In this document: positions 15,061 to 23,314 of the stretch, piece after piece
Position numbering within the stretch: position 1 is the stretch's first letter
Layout of the letters: every line of letters starts with the position of its first letter
Source: 2-12-FULL-60-25 sp003576745
Lineage (GTDB): Bacteria > Patescibacteriota > Patescibacteriia > 2-12-FULL-60-25
Assembly (NCBI GenBank): GCA_030272835.1
Contig: SZOQ01000001.1
Coordinates: 143,482 to 207,481, forward strand
Length of the DNA: 64,000 nt
Direction of reading: 5' to 3'
Program-made: the position numbers and the translations under genes
The notes under the pieces: model-generated
Database searches by the model: none
What the model saw: the letters and a program-made list of their open reading frames with translations, nothing else
What the model was told of the DNA's origin: nothing

Positions 15061-15324
15061 ATGAATCTCGATACACTGAACCAAGACGAACTCTACAATG
15101 AGCTTGAAGACCTTGCGCGTCGCCAGGGTGTGACCTCACAGGACATGTGGAATGAACTCGTAGACGAAGTGATTGATAGCCATTTCAATATCGGCGAACT
15201 CGAACAGGATCAGGATCTCATCGGTCTCCGCGATGATCTTCGGGCCAAATGGGACGTGTATCAAAGCGAATCCGGCGAAGAAGTTCAACCTCTCAATGAA
15301 GACCCGCATACATTAAAGCGATAG
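15061..15324 (+). CDS. Small acidic protein, unknown
   Basis: An 87-residue, strongly acidic, helical protein (MNLDTLNQDELYNELEDLARRQGVTS at the start, then DEVIDSHFNIGELEQDQDLIGLRDDLRAKW). I know no function for it. Its start is fixed by a well-formed promoter. The gene is isolated between repeats R8 and R9. Confidence 0.7.
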   Translation: MNLDTLNQDELYNELEDLARRQGVTSQDMWNELVDEVIDSHFNIGELEQDQDLIGLRDDLRAKWDVYQSESGEEVQPLNEDPHTLKR

Positions 15325-15352
15325 CCGGGTTACGTGGAGATTGTAGATGATA

Positions 15353-15531
15353 GCTTTTGGCAATTGGGAATTGGGAAAAGAGGGCAAAGGGCAAAGGGCA
15401 AAGGGAACGGGTCTCGGGTTATACAGGGAGTTGGTTACGGGTTATTGGTTATGGGGTTCGGGTTACGGGGCGCATGGCTCACGGCCACCCCTCCACTCCC
15501 TACTCCCTGCTTCCACTCCTCCCTTCCAAGC
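15353..15531 (+). repeat. Heptad repeat element R9
   Basis: TTTTGGCAATTGGGAATTGG opens the element, followed by four GGCAAAG units, ACGGGTCTCGGGTTATACAG, GGTTACGGGTTATTGGTTAT, GGGGTTCGGGTTACGGGGCG, CATGGCTCACGGCCA and CCACTCCCTACTCCCTGCTT. The step-wise change of neighbouring 7-nt units is especially clear here. It fills a convergent gap. Confidence 0.8.
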
Positions 15532-16155
15532 TTACCAACGCATATACCTCACGACATCCGGACGCTGAAGCCGTTCGTTCAAATATGTCTCGAACGCATT
15601 CGGGTCTCCCCCATGATCCGCGGCGAAAGACCCGGCGAGTTTTTGCGTGAGGAGTGCTGGCCGGACCATATGAGTAAGAAAGTCTTCCCTGGTCCAGTTG
15701 TAATTCGTTGCAAGAAATGCATCCAAATCGGACTCGGTTTTATCGGCAGGAATAAACATCCGTACAGCCGCGTCGATTTCCGCCTGACTCAGCTGAATGC
15801 CGCGAAAGCCGGCGGCCTCGAAAACGGCAAGTTCGCGCAGACGCCGCTCAACAACCTGCTGCAGATCCTCGGCCGTGACATCGCGGTTCGCCTGAAGCGC
15901 TACTGCTTCTTCCGAGGCTAAAAACGTTCGCAATGAATCCGCATCTTTCAGATACTCGCGATAATATACGCGTTCGCTTCCAAGCTTGGCCGCAGGAATG
16001 GGGAGAATATCCGCCATCCGCCGTACCAGAGGACCGTCCCAGTGGCGGGCATACAGCCCTACAGAAAGAACGAAAAAGAACATGGCTGCCAAGGCTCCGA
16101 CCGCAAATAGCGCAACGGCCGGCAATACCCATCGTCCCCGCAAAAATGACATCAT
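15532..16155 (-). CDS. Membrane-anchored SurA_N-like protein
   Basis: A 207-residue protein with an N-terminal TM helix (about 10-35) and an extracytoplasmic helical domain resembling the SurA N-terminal chaperone domain (VEAxVLREL-type helices, SQAEIDAAVRMF, WTREDFLTHMVRPALLTQKL). No parvulin PPIase domain follows, which is common for small SurA_N proteins in CPR genomes. A role in folding or holding exported proteins is inferred. Its ATG overlaps the stop of the FtsB-like gene by 4 bp. Confidence 0.6.
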   Translation of the reverse strand: MMSFLRGRWVLPAVALFAVGALAAMFFFVLSVGLYARHWDGPLVRRMADILPIPAAKLGSERVYYREYLKDADSLRTFLASEEAVALQANRDVTAEDLQQVVERRLRELAVFEAAGFRGIQLSQAEIDAAVRMFIPADKTESDLDAFLATNYNWTREDFLTHMVRPALLTQKLAGSFAADHGGDPNAFETYLNERLQRPDVVRYMRW

Positions 16156-16571
16156 AGGGCTAAACGGTCAGGCTGGAAAAAATAATAATACCACTGAAGA
16201 GGGTTCGGATAGTCGATTTCGGGTCGTTCGGCGATTACGTCGAGCGCGACCGCGGAATTCCAGCTACCCGTTGCGGAGAGGCCGTTCAATACTACCACAT
16301 GCTCGCCCGGCTGTTTTAAACCAAGGCGTTTTCGCGCCTCCACCTCCATGCGTTCCGGCGATTGCAGCGTTTGAGCGATTTCAAGAAGGCGTTTGTTCCT
16401 GCCCTCGAGTTCCGATGCCTGCGCTTCGAGCGCCTGAATTTCCTGATCCACCTTCCAGCCGCGATAGCTTTCCCGGACCGTTGCGACTCCAAGCACAAAT
16501 GCAATCGCAAGACTGCCGATCAAAATAACCGGCCATCGTCGGAATCGCGCGAATGCTTCAGGGAACCTCAT
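16152..16571 (-). CDS. FtsB/DivIC-type septum formation protein
   Basis: The 139-residue protein has the small divisome plan: short basic N-terminus, one TM helix (about 13-32), a coiled coil (DQEIQALEAQASELEGRNKRLLEIAQTL) and the family segment EARKRLGLKQPGEHVVVL. FtsB/DivIC joins FtsL and FtsQ/DivIB to activate septal wall synthesis. The C-terminal 45 residues after the family core are longer than in E. coli FtsB and end in an aromatic YYYFF patch. It overlaps the PH-domain gene upstream by 14 bp. Confidence 0.8.
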   Translation of the reverse strand: MRFPEAFARFRRWPVILIGSLAIAFVLGVATVRESYRGWKVDQEIQALEAQASELEGRNKRLLEIAQTLQSPERMEVEARKRLGLKQPGEHVVVLNGLSATGSWNSAVALDVIAERPEIDYPNPLQWYYYFFQPDRLAL

Positions 16572-17259
16572 GCTCGTCGTCCAGCGGCTTCAGTCTGGCA
16601 GAATCGTCGCCGTATAATTTTTTAATGGCAATGTCGCGATCCTGCGCCTTCAGCGACTGCTCCACGCGTGACAATTCTCCGTCGTCCATGTTTTCCAAAC
16701 GCGCCTGCAAACGCGACAATGTCTGCTTTGGTTCTTCAGGTGCCTTCCGATCTGCGGACGATGCCCCGGAACGTCCTCCGGATCGAAAAATCAACTCATT
16801 AACGAGCTTATGCGCCTCCTGTGGATGAGAAATATAATCGGCGCTGATGACATTGGCGGCCGAAATCGTCAGGCGGCCGAAATGCATGAGATTCTGCAGA
16901 ATACCTTTCTGCTCCCATTTGGCGTCCCAGATATTCGATCCGCTGATTTCAGTCACGGAGCGGTTGAAGACGCCGCTTTGTACAACAGAAACCACTCGAA
17001 GCGTGGTGAGAATAAGCACACTCCCGTCCCAGATGAGAAGGTACCGAATCGCCAAAAAAATCCCCACGCAAACGAGGACGAGGAAGACGAGAATGCCTGC
17101 CGGGCCGGTACGGAAGAGCGGGAACAAAAAAAAGAACGGAACCACGATAAGAAGCAATGCCAGCGTCAGCCGCGGAATCAGAAAAATAACATGCTTTTTG
17201 GCGAGCAACAGAAGATCCTCTTCTTTCTGGAGCACGATAACGTTTTCGAGCTTGAGCAT
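16558..17259 (-). CDS. Bacterial PH-domain membrane protein
   Basis: A 233-residue protein with two adjacent TM helices (about 28-72) followed by a bacterial PH domain (bPH2/YdbS-like: DGSVLILTTLRVVSVVQSGVFNRSVTEISGSNIWDA is its hallmark region) and a charged helical tail. Function is unknown. Proteins of this type are frequent near envelope genes. A TACAAT box (17268-17273) inside the MurE 3' end gives it a separate, leaderless promoter, although it can also be read from murE. Confidence 0.75.
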   Translation of the reverse strand: MLKLENVIVLQKEEDLLLLAKKHVIFLIPRLTLALLLIVVPFFFLFPLFRTGPAGILVFLVLVCVGIFLAIRYLLIWDGSVLILTTLRVVSVVQSGVFNRSVTEISGSNIWDAKWEQKGILQNLMHFGRLTISAANVISADYISHPQEAHKLVNELIFRSGGRSGASSADRKAPEEPKQTLSRLQARLENMDDGELSRVEQSLKAQDRDIAIKKLYGDDSARLKPLDDEHEVP

Positions 17260-17265
17260 GCCGGG

Positions 17266-18654
17266 CTATTGTAGCGCAGAAGGGCCGTCCGGTGCAGGTT
17301 CCCTGTGTTTCCCTCCTGCGTCTTCTGCTGATATGGCGGTATGGGCGAGCTCTTGAAGCGCCTTCCGCGCGGCTTCACGGTCATCCCACGGAATTTTCTT
17401 CCCGTGCGCCACAGCCATAACCGGCTCATTCCCCTTTCCCGTAAGAAGCACCGTATCCCCCGGAAGGGCGATACCGACAGCCTTCCGAATCGCATTCATT
17501 CTGTCGGGAATGCGAAACAGCGATATTCCCTCTTTGGCGCCGGCGATTATGCCGCCTTCCGCCACCTGATCGATAATTGCCTGCGGGTCCTCGTCATACG
17601 GATCTTCATTGGTCACAATGGTAATGTCGGCGCGACGCGCGGAAAGCTCGCCGATGCGAACGCGGCGCGCTGTATCGCGACCGCCTCCGGCGGATCCTGT
17701 GACGTGGATGATTCGTCCACCTCCGCGAATCCGATCCGCATAATCAAAAAGTTTCTCGAGTGCGGCCGGCTCATACGCATAATCCACGATCACGCGGAAT
17801 GGCTGGCCTTCATCCACGCGTTCAACACGTCCGGGCATGCCGGGGACGGAGGCGAGTCTCTCTGAAATGCGTTCGCGCGGAATGCCAAGCGCTTCCGCCG
17901 TTGCCACGGCGGCAAGGGCGTTTTCAACCATCACGCGCCCGGGAATATGGACCGTGAACGGCACCTCTCCGACCGTAAACGAAACGCCATCCTCGCGTTC
18001 AATGATATCGCTCGCCGCCACGTCGGCTCCTTTCACGGTTCCATACCAGACGACGCGATCGAATCCGGGCACGACGAAATCCTCGGCATGCGCGTCATTT
18101 TTGTTCAGGACTTCGATATGGGGAATCGCCTCTCCCTCAAAAAATTTCGGCGGTAAGGACGCCGTATGGCAAAATAATTTTTTTTTCGCTCGTTTATACG
18201 CCTCAAAACTTCCATGCGCTTCAATATGCTCGGGCGTGAGATTGGTGAACACGCATGCATCATAGGCAATCTCCCGATGCCGATGCTGAAGTATGCCCTG
18301 CGAGGAGGTTTCGACGACGGCATACCGGCACCCCTCAGACACCATGCGACGAAGGAGTTTTTGCAAGCGGAAACGTCCGGGCATGGTCATTTTGGTGTCA
18401 TTGACCCATTCGTGATTCCCGACTTTAAACAGCGCCGTGGTGGTACAGCCTGTTTTTGCGCCGCCGGCCTCCAGCGCTTTCGCCAGAAGATATGACGTGG
18501 TGCTTTTTCCGTTCGTGCCCGTGACGCCGATCACAATGAGCTTTTGGCTCGGATGCCCATATAAAACGGCCGCAATTCTGGCCAAAAAACGGTGATATGA
18601 ATCCAGTACCCCCTTGGGAAGCAGGCGGCGTAGCAATTCGAGGAAAGCGTGCAT
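17266..18654 (-). CDS. murE: MurE-type muramyl-peptide ligase
   Basis: The frame gives 462 residues from the ATG at 18654 (469 if a TTG at 18675 is used). It has the Mur ligase central domain with ATP loop VTGTNGKST, TMPGRFRLQKLL, VVETSSQG, FTNLTPEHIEAHGSFEAYKRAK and NALAAVATA. The C-terminal domain has PGRVERV, VDYAYEP, VTGSAGGGRD and NEDPYDEDP. It adds the third amino acid to UDP-MurNAc-Ala-Glu. The usual DNPR cue for diaminopimelate is not present in that form, so the amino acid is undetermined. The N-terminal uridine-binding domain is much reduced: the P-loop lies at about residue 46 instead of about 110. Confidence 0.85.
   Translation of the reverse strand: MHAFLELLRRLLPKGVLDSYHRFLARIAAVLYGHPSQKLIVIGVTGTNGKSTTSYLLAKALEAGGAKTGCTTTALFKVGNHEWVNDTKMTMPGRFRLQKLLRRMVSEGCRYAVVETSSQGILQHRHREIAYDACVFTNLTPEHIEAHGSFEAYKRAKKKLFCHTASLPPKFFEGEAIPHIEVLNKNDAHAEDFVVPGFDRVVWYGTVKGADVAASDIIEREDGVSFTVGEVPFTVHIPGRVMVENALAAVATAEALGIPRERISERLASVPGMPGRVERVDEGQPFRVIVDYAYEPAALEKLFDYADRIRGGGRIIHVTGSAGGGRDTARRVRIGELSARRADITIVTNEDPYDEDPQAIIDQVAEGGIIAGAKEGISLFRIPDRMNAIRKAVGIALPGDTVLLTGKGNEPVMAVAHGKKIPWDDREAARKALQELAHTAISAEDAGGKHREPAPDGPSALQ
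17268..17273 (-). promoter_or_regulatory. -10 box of PH-domain gene (leaderless)
   Basis: TACAAT on the minus strand is followed by AGCCCGGC and the ATG at 17259. It lies over the MurE stop region, and its -35 is weak. Confidence 0.45.
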
Positions 18655-18661
18655 GGCGCTG

Positions 18662-18667
18662 AGGTTA
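18662..18667 (-). promoter_or_regulatory. -10 box of murE (leaderless)
   Basis: TAACCT on the minus strand is followed by CAGCGCC and the ATG at 18654. The TTG alternative at 18675 lies upstream of it. Confidence 0.35.
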
Positions 18668-18703
18668 GCCAACAATTCGACTCACGTCGAGAGCGGATCT
18701 TCG

Positions 18704-18712
18704 TGCTAGTAT
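18704..18712 (+). promoter_or_regulatory. Extended -10 box of large membrane protein gene (leaderless)
   Basis: TGC-TAGTAT is followed by 7 nt and the ATG at 18720. The in-frame ATG at 18711 overlaps the box and is therefore unlikely to be the start. Confidence 0.5.
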
Positions 18713-18719
18713 GAACGCC

Positions 18720-20861
18720 ATGACGGAACAATGGAAAGAACTCGCCGTCCAAGGAGCCCTTGTTGCAGCGATCCTTGGAGCCCATTTCCTGAATGCCGGC
18801 CCTCTGATTATGGGCTTTTTGAGCATATTCGCCATGCTCACGCAGGGATATGCCCTAGGCCCGCGCCTCTTACGCAACCCAAGCGCCTTGCTTGGAACCG
18901 CCTGGGGATTCCTCGCGACGCTTGGCATGCTCATGCTGACGCGCGGAGCCCTGTTTTATGCCGGCATGCTTCTTGACGGCCCGGGGGAGGCTTTGGCCCT
19001 CGCAATAACCCTGATCGCCGGAGGAGTATGGTTGTCCATATGCCGCGGGCAAAAAACAGCCGGCCAGAAGATCCATGAACCGCTCGACAAAGAGAAAAGC
19101 ATCCTCTCCGTCCTTGCCATATCGCTCTCCGTCTTCGCCGCCGCGCTCATCGGCTGGGCAGCATTCCGCTCGGGAACGACGAATGCCATACGGACGCCGT
19201 GGCCTTTGCTCCCGTCCTGGGTATTGCCGCTTATCGCGCTTCAATGGACATTCGCCCTTGCATCCGCATGGCGTATACGCCGCACCGTGATTTCTGCCGT
19301 TCAGATCGGTTGTGCCATGGCAAGCACCGCGCTGCTCGCTCCCCTCCTGTATCGCATCGGCTACGGTTTTGACGGATTCCTGCATGTCGCCGGCGAACGC
19401 GTGCTCCTTGCAACGGGCACGCTTCTGCCGAAACCGCCGTACTACATGGGGCAATATGTGTTCGTCACATGGCTTTCGAAACTCATGGATTTCGACGTGG
19501 CATCGGTGGATACATGGCTCGTGCCTGCCGCAGCCGCCGTCCTCATCCCCGCCGCGCTCGCGCTCGTGATCGGCCGGGAACGGCAAAAGGCCGCCATGCT
19601 TCCCGCGCTCATTCTTATGCCGCTCTCCGCCTTCGTGGCAACGACACCGCACGGATTCGCGAGCGTGCTCGGGATTGCGGCGCTCCTGCTCTGCATTCGT
19701 ACGGAAGAACGCATGAATTCGCGCAGCCTTCCGCTAATCTTCGCGCTCTGGGCGCTGCTGACCCACCCCCTCGTGGGCCTGCCGGTTCTCGTCTGCGTGT
19801 TCATGGCCATTGTTTCGGAATCCGCGCTCGCAAAGCCATGGCGCATTGCCGCCTCCGCCATGCTGGCGATAACGGCGGGATTCAGCGTCCCGCTCGTATT
19901 CGGGGCCGCAACGGCATTCGGTTCCGGCGCCGGCGTGTCGTTTCACCTGTCCGAGCTCACAAAGCCGGAAATCTGGAGCGGCCTCATGGCTTCATGGGTG
20001 CCCTGGGTCGGCAACCGATATGCCCTATGGGCGGAAACCTCGGTGTGGGCCGAAAAACTGCTTCCATGGATTACCATCCTCTTTGCCGGCCTTGGAACAT
20101 GGAGAGCGACAAAAAGCTCCCGGAATACAGCCGTTTCCAATCCTCCATGGTTTCTCGCCGCCGGCGCCGCCGTCCTTGCGGCCGTGGTGCTGAAAGGCGC
20201 CGGGGATTTTTCATTTCTCATCGATTATGAAAAAGGGAATTATGCAGACCGACTGTTTCTGGTGGCTTGGTTCCTTCTCCTGCCGGCGGCCGTCCCCGAA
20301 CTCGGACGATGGCTTTGTAAAGCCCGCATGGCCCGGCTTGCATCGCGCTGGGCCGTACTCGCCTCCGTGGGCATTCTCGCGGCCGGCATGAGTTATGCGA
20401 GCCTGCCCCGCCACGATGCCGTCACTCCAAGCCGGGGATGGTCCGTGGGATACGCGGACATCGAAGCCGTACGTCTGATTCATGAAGACAGCGAAGGACG
20501 ACCCTACACCGTTTTGGCGAATCAGAGCGTAAGCGCGGCTGCCGTCCGCACATTTGGGTTCCTGCGATATCACGATGACGTCTTCTTGTATCCCATTCCC
20601 ACCGGCGGCGAGCTGTATAAACTATTCCTTCGCGCCTCCTATGAGGGTCCGGAACGCGAGGTCATGTCTTTGGCGGGCGCGCTTGGCGGTTCGCGTTTGG
20701 TGTACTTCGTCGTGAATGACTACTGGTGGAAAGCGAATGAACTGTCCGAAGCGGCCGAAGCGTCGGCGAATCGGTCATTCCTCATACGCGACGGAGCCAT
20801 CCGCGTATTCCGCTATGATCTCGATATTCCCGCGCAAAGCGATACGAGCGCAGTAAAATAG
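18720..20861 (+). CDS. Large polytopic membrane protein, possible GT-C-type transferase
   Basis: A 713-residue protein with about 14-16 TM helices and a C-terminal soluble part of about 130 residues (SRGWSVGYADIEAVRLIHEDSEGRPYTVLANQSVSAAAV, then FVVNDYWWK). The first-loop region contains YGFDGFLHVAGERVLLATG and PKPPYYMGQY. The layout (many TMs then an extracytoplasmic domain) resembles GT-C glycosyltransferases or polymerase-like envelope proteins, but I see no diagnostic motif. Its 3' end overlaps the converging GT4 gene by 49 bp. As no obvious Wzy is present in the window, this is one candidate, on weak grounds. Confidence 0.65.
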   Translation: MTEQWKELAVQGALVAAILGAHFLNAGPLIMGFLSIFAMLTQGYALGPRLLRNPSALLGTAWGFLATLGMLMLTRGALFYAGMLLDGPGEALALAITLIAGGVWLSICRGQKTAGQKIHEPLDKEKSILSVLAISLSVFAAALIGWAAFRSGTTNAIRTPWPLLPSWVLPLIALQWTFALASAWRIRRTVISAVQIGCAMASTALLAPLLYRIGYGFDGFLHVAGERVLLATGTLLPKPPYYMGQYVFVTWLSKLMDFDVASVDTWLVPAAAAVLIPAALALVIGRERQKAAMLPALILMPLSAFVATTPHGFASVLGIAALLLCIRTEERMNSRSLPLIFALWALLTHPLVGLPVLVCVFMAIVSESALAKPWRIAASAMLAITAGFSVPLVFGAATAFGSGAGVSFHLSELTKPEIWSGLMASWVPWVGNRYALWAETSVWAEKLLPWITILFAGLGTWRATKSSRNTAVSNPPWFLAAGAAVLAAVVLKGAGDFSFLIDYEKGNYADRLFLVAWFLLLPAAVPELGRWLCKARMARLASRWAVLASVGILAAGMSYASLPRHDAVTPSRGWSVGYADIEAVRLIHEDSEGRPYTVLANQSVSAAAVRTFGFLRYHDDVFLYPIPTGGELYKLFLRASYEGPEREVMSLAGALGGSRLVYFVVNDYWWKANELSEAAEASANRSFLIRDGAIRVFRYDLDIPAQSDTSAVK

Positions 20862-22009
20862 CGCTCCGGATCGTGGCGTTCTGCGCGTTTCCGTATGGCG
20901 ATGGATGCGGCTCGCCATGTTTCCGGCGATTGCAACAGCCGAAGGATGCCGGAAGCGATATCCGCTCCGTTTCCCACGGGACATCCGCTCCCCTCGAGCG
21001 TTTCCGTGGTTCCGCCCACATCCGCCGCGACCACAGGCGTGCCTTCGGCCATCGCCTCGAGAAGAATGGTCTGCTGATTTTCCAAAATGCGCGATGGCGC
21101 AATGAGAATATCCGCCTGCGCGATCTCGCGGCGCGTATTCTCTGGCGAAAGCGCTCCCTTCAACGAGAAACGGGTATCGCCAAGCATCTCTGCGGCACCG
21201 CGAAGCGGTCCATCGCCCACCGCAACCAATGAACCAATCGCTTCCCGGTTGAATGCCCGGCCGAGTTCTAGAAAAACAGGGTAGCCCTTGTCATCAGAAA
21301 GGCGTCCGACATACACGAGCGCGGCAGGCGTACGGAGGGATCGTGTCCGCTCCGGTCCCCTATCGATGGGATTCGGCAGGATCTCTTCCAGGTTGCCGCG
21401 AAACCCGTATTGCCGATGCCACTCCAAAAGCCAAAGCGTGGGGCTTACGAGCGCGTCCGGCGGGGACTTCCATGCACGTTTGCGATATGCCGCCCAATAC
21501 GAACGCCAGAACCTGCCGGGAAGCGCGCGCACCTTGTCCGCGCGCAATTGCCCTGACGGCTCCGTGAGCTGAATATCATGCAGAATATGAAGCCACGGCA
21601 CGCCTTTGGCCTTGATCGCGGAAGGCGTTCCGAATCCGCAGCCGGTCAGATTATGCGTGATCAAGACGTCCGGCTTCCATGCAATAACATCGTTCACAAC
21701 GTCTCGATGCTCTCCGATGTCCTCGAGCAGATGGAAGAAGAGCCTCCGCAAAGCGGACATGCGGGAGAGTGATGAAAAACGGGACGGAAAGCGCTCGGCA
21801 GGAATTCGGAAAGCGGTGAGCGGTAAGCGGCGTTCATCTCGTATTTCTTCCTGCTTCCCGTTTTCCGCTCCCCCTTCTTCGTTTTCCGGACTCCATACCT
21901 TCACCTCATGCCCGCGCTCCAAAAGGCCGGCCGCCTGAACATACGCGATGCGTTCGGCCCCGCCCTTGCCGTCCGGCGGAAAGGCATTTGTCAGGATGGC
22001 GATACGCAT
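20813..22009 (-). CDS. GT4 glycosyltransferase with repeat-derived loop
   Basis: A 398-residue GT-B enzyme. The N-terminal domain opens MRIAILTNAFPPDGKGGAERIAYVQAAGLLERGH. The C-terminal domain has LVYVGRLSDDKGYPVFLELG, VGDGPLR and the donor motif ENQQTILLEAMAEGTPVVA. It transfers a sugar from a nucleotide donor to a lipid-linked acceptor on the cytoplasmic side. Residues about 39-70 (PENEEGGAENGKQEEIRDER and onward) have no counterpart in typical family members and are encoded by heptad-type DNA at 21800-21893. It overlaps the next GT4 gene by 19 bp, forming a pair with it. Confidence 0.85.
   Translation of the reverse strand: MRIAILTNAFPPDGKGGAERIAYVQAAGLLERGHEVKVWSPENEEGGAENGKQEEIRDERRLPLTAFRIPAERFPSRFSSLSRMSALRRLFFHLLEDIGEHRDVVNDVIAWKPDVLITHNLTGCGFGTPSAIKAKGVPWLHILHDIQLTEPSGQLRADKVRALPGRFWRSYWAAYRKRAWKSPPDALVSPTLWLLEWHRQYGFRGNLEEILPNPIDRGPERTRSLRTPAALVYVGRLSDDKGYPVFLELGRAFNREAIGSLVAVGDGPLRGAAEMLGDTRFSLKGALSPENTRREIAQADILIAPSRILENQQTILLEAMAEGTPVVAADVGGTTETLEGSGCPVGNGADIASGILRLLQSPETWRAASIAIRKRAERHDPERYFTALVSLCAGISRS
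21800..21893. repeat. In-frame heptad repeat inside GT4 gene (N-terminal domain)
   Basis: GCGGTGAGCGGTAAGCGG and TTCTTCCTGCTTCCCGTTTT with CCGCTCCCCC show the 7-nt beat of the intergenic family. The G-rich to C-rich switch is kept, and the host frame stays open. Confidence 0.6.
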
Positions 22010-23220
22010 AAGCTTCGATACACCGAGAGAAGGCTATCCACATGGCGATCCCAGTTAAAATGTTCGCGTGCGTGCCGGAGCGCCGCATCGCCGTATCGCC
22101 TGCAAAGATTCGCATCCGCAAAGAGTCTTGAAATCGCGCGGCCAAGGGCATCCGCATCGCCGGGAGGCGTTAATATACCCGTCTCTCCGTCCAAAACCAC
22201 AGTTCTCACGCCGTGAAGGTTCGAAGCAATAACCGGTATGCCGCAGGCGGCCGCTTCCGCGGCCACGAGGCCAAAGGCTTCCGCGCCGTTCGTGGACGGA
22301 AACACAAGCATATCCATGCTCCGATATGCCGGCCCCAAATCCTCCGGCATAAGGCGACCGACAAAATGGCAGCGCGACGCAACGCCGAGTTCCCGAGCCT
22401 TTGCCTCGTATATCACCCTTCGATTGCCGTCGCCGACCAAAAGCGCATGCACATCCGTGGAAAGCGCTTTCATGGCTTCGAGAAGGACGGGAATGCCTTT
22501 AAAGGCATGCGCCATATCCATGCCGCCGACGAACCCGACAAGCGAAGCCTGTTCCGGTATGCCGTGCGCATGCCGGAATGCGCGGGATTCATGCGGATCC
22601 GTTCGCGGATAAAACCGTTCCGTATCTACGCCGAACGGATTTTCGATGACCCGATCGGGGTGAGAACGGACGAACGATGCGATGGAAGATTGTGTTGCGT
22701 AATCAAGGGAGGACACGAATACGGCGCGCGAGGCCAAGAGTATGGCCGGCTGCGCCAAAAGACGATACATATCGAAAAGCGTTTGGAGGAAAAATCCGCC
22801 GGTCGCGTCCATGTGGAATGTCATTACAAACGGTTTCCGTTTCCACTGGCAATATTGCGCAACTTTTTCCGCCGTTCCGAAAAACGGATAGTGCAGGTGA
22901 ATGATGTCCGCTTCGTTCATGATGCTATGCATGCTCCCGCCGAGCGCCGCCGCATTGCCGTAACGGATGAACGCGGGAAGACGCGTAATGTGGGATGCGG
23001 ATGGCCCTGCGCCCTGATCCCTGCGCCCTGGGTCGACGCCGTTCTGATCGGACGCATACCCGACTCCCGATTGCCGCGTCCCTTTCGAGCCCTTCATGAC
23101 GGGTGCGCAAAGCGTCGCATCCACCCCCCTCTTGTTCAGACGGGCGACTATTTCATAAGCGGACTGGCCGATGCCGCCGGTCTCGGGAGGCGCCACGCAG
23201 GAAAAGTGGATGACGTTCAT
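21991..23220 (-). CDS. GT4 glycosyltransferase with repeat-derived loop
   Basis: A 409-residue GT-B enzyme opening MNVIHFSCVAPPETGGIGQSAYEIVARLNKRG. The C-terminal domain has VGFVGGMDMAHAFKGIPVLLEAM, VGDGNRR, CHFVGRL and the donor motif GAEAFGLVAAEAAACGIPVIASN. Residues about 42-78 (KGSKGTRQSGVGYASDQNGV and onward) form a Gly/Asp/Gln-rich insertion encoded by heptad-type DNA. The native sequence resumes at ITRLPAFIRYGN. It is the first gene of a two-gene unit, separated from the GT2 gene by palindromic repeat R10. Confidence 0.85.
   Translation of the reverse strand: MNVIHFSCVAPPETGGIGQSAYEIVARLNKRGVDATLCAPVMKGSKGTRQSGVGYASDQNGVDPGRRDQGAGPSASHITRLPAFIRYGNAAALGGSMHSIMNEADIIHLHYPFFGTAEKVAQYCQWKRKPFVMTFHMDATGGFFLQTLFDMYRLLAQPAILLASRAVFVSSLDYATQSSIASFVRSHPDRVIENPFGVDTERFYPRTDPHESRAFRHAHGIPEQASLVGFVGGMDMAHAFKGIPVLLEAMKALSTDVHALLVGDGNRRVIYEAKARELGVASRCHFVGRLMPEDLGPAYRSMDMLVFPSTNGAEAFGLVAAEAAACGIPVIASNLHGVRTVVLDGETGILTPPGDADALGRAISRLFADANLCRRYGDAALRHAREHFNWDRHVDSLLSVYRSLCVSPS
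22986..23095. repeat. In-frame heptad repeat inside GT4 gene
   Basis: CCCTGCG-CCCTGAT-CCCTGCG-CCCTGGG at about 23002-23030 are four consecutive 7-nt units. ACCCGACTCCCGATTGCCGC follows. The vocabulary matches the intergenic elements, and the insertion keeps the reading frame. Confidence 0.65.
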
Positions 23221-23313
23221 AATGGAGGGGTTGCGTAGGACGTGGTTGCGTGGTTGCGTAGGGAAAAATAAGGGAAAGGATGTTTGATTTTCCTACGCAA
23301 CGACGCAACCCTT
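23221..23313. repeat. Palindromic heptad repeat element R10
   Basis: GGGGTTGCGTAGGACGTGGT and GGTTGCGTAGGGAAAA are mirrored by TTTTCCTACGCAACGACGCA further right. This is an inverted pair of the CTACGCAAC word between two minus-strand genes. Confidence 0.65.
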
Positions 23314-23314
23314 G

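Noticed and set aside
22213..23238. Plus-strand frame of 341 codons opposite a GT4 gene
   Set aside because: It is a shadow of a GC-rich gene. The composition is Arg/His-rich with no domain, while the minus strand carries all GT4 motifs.
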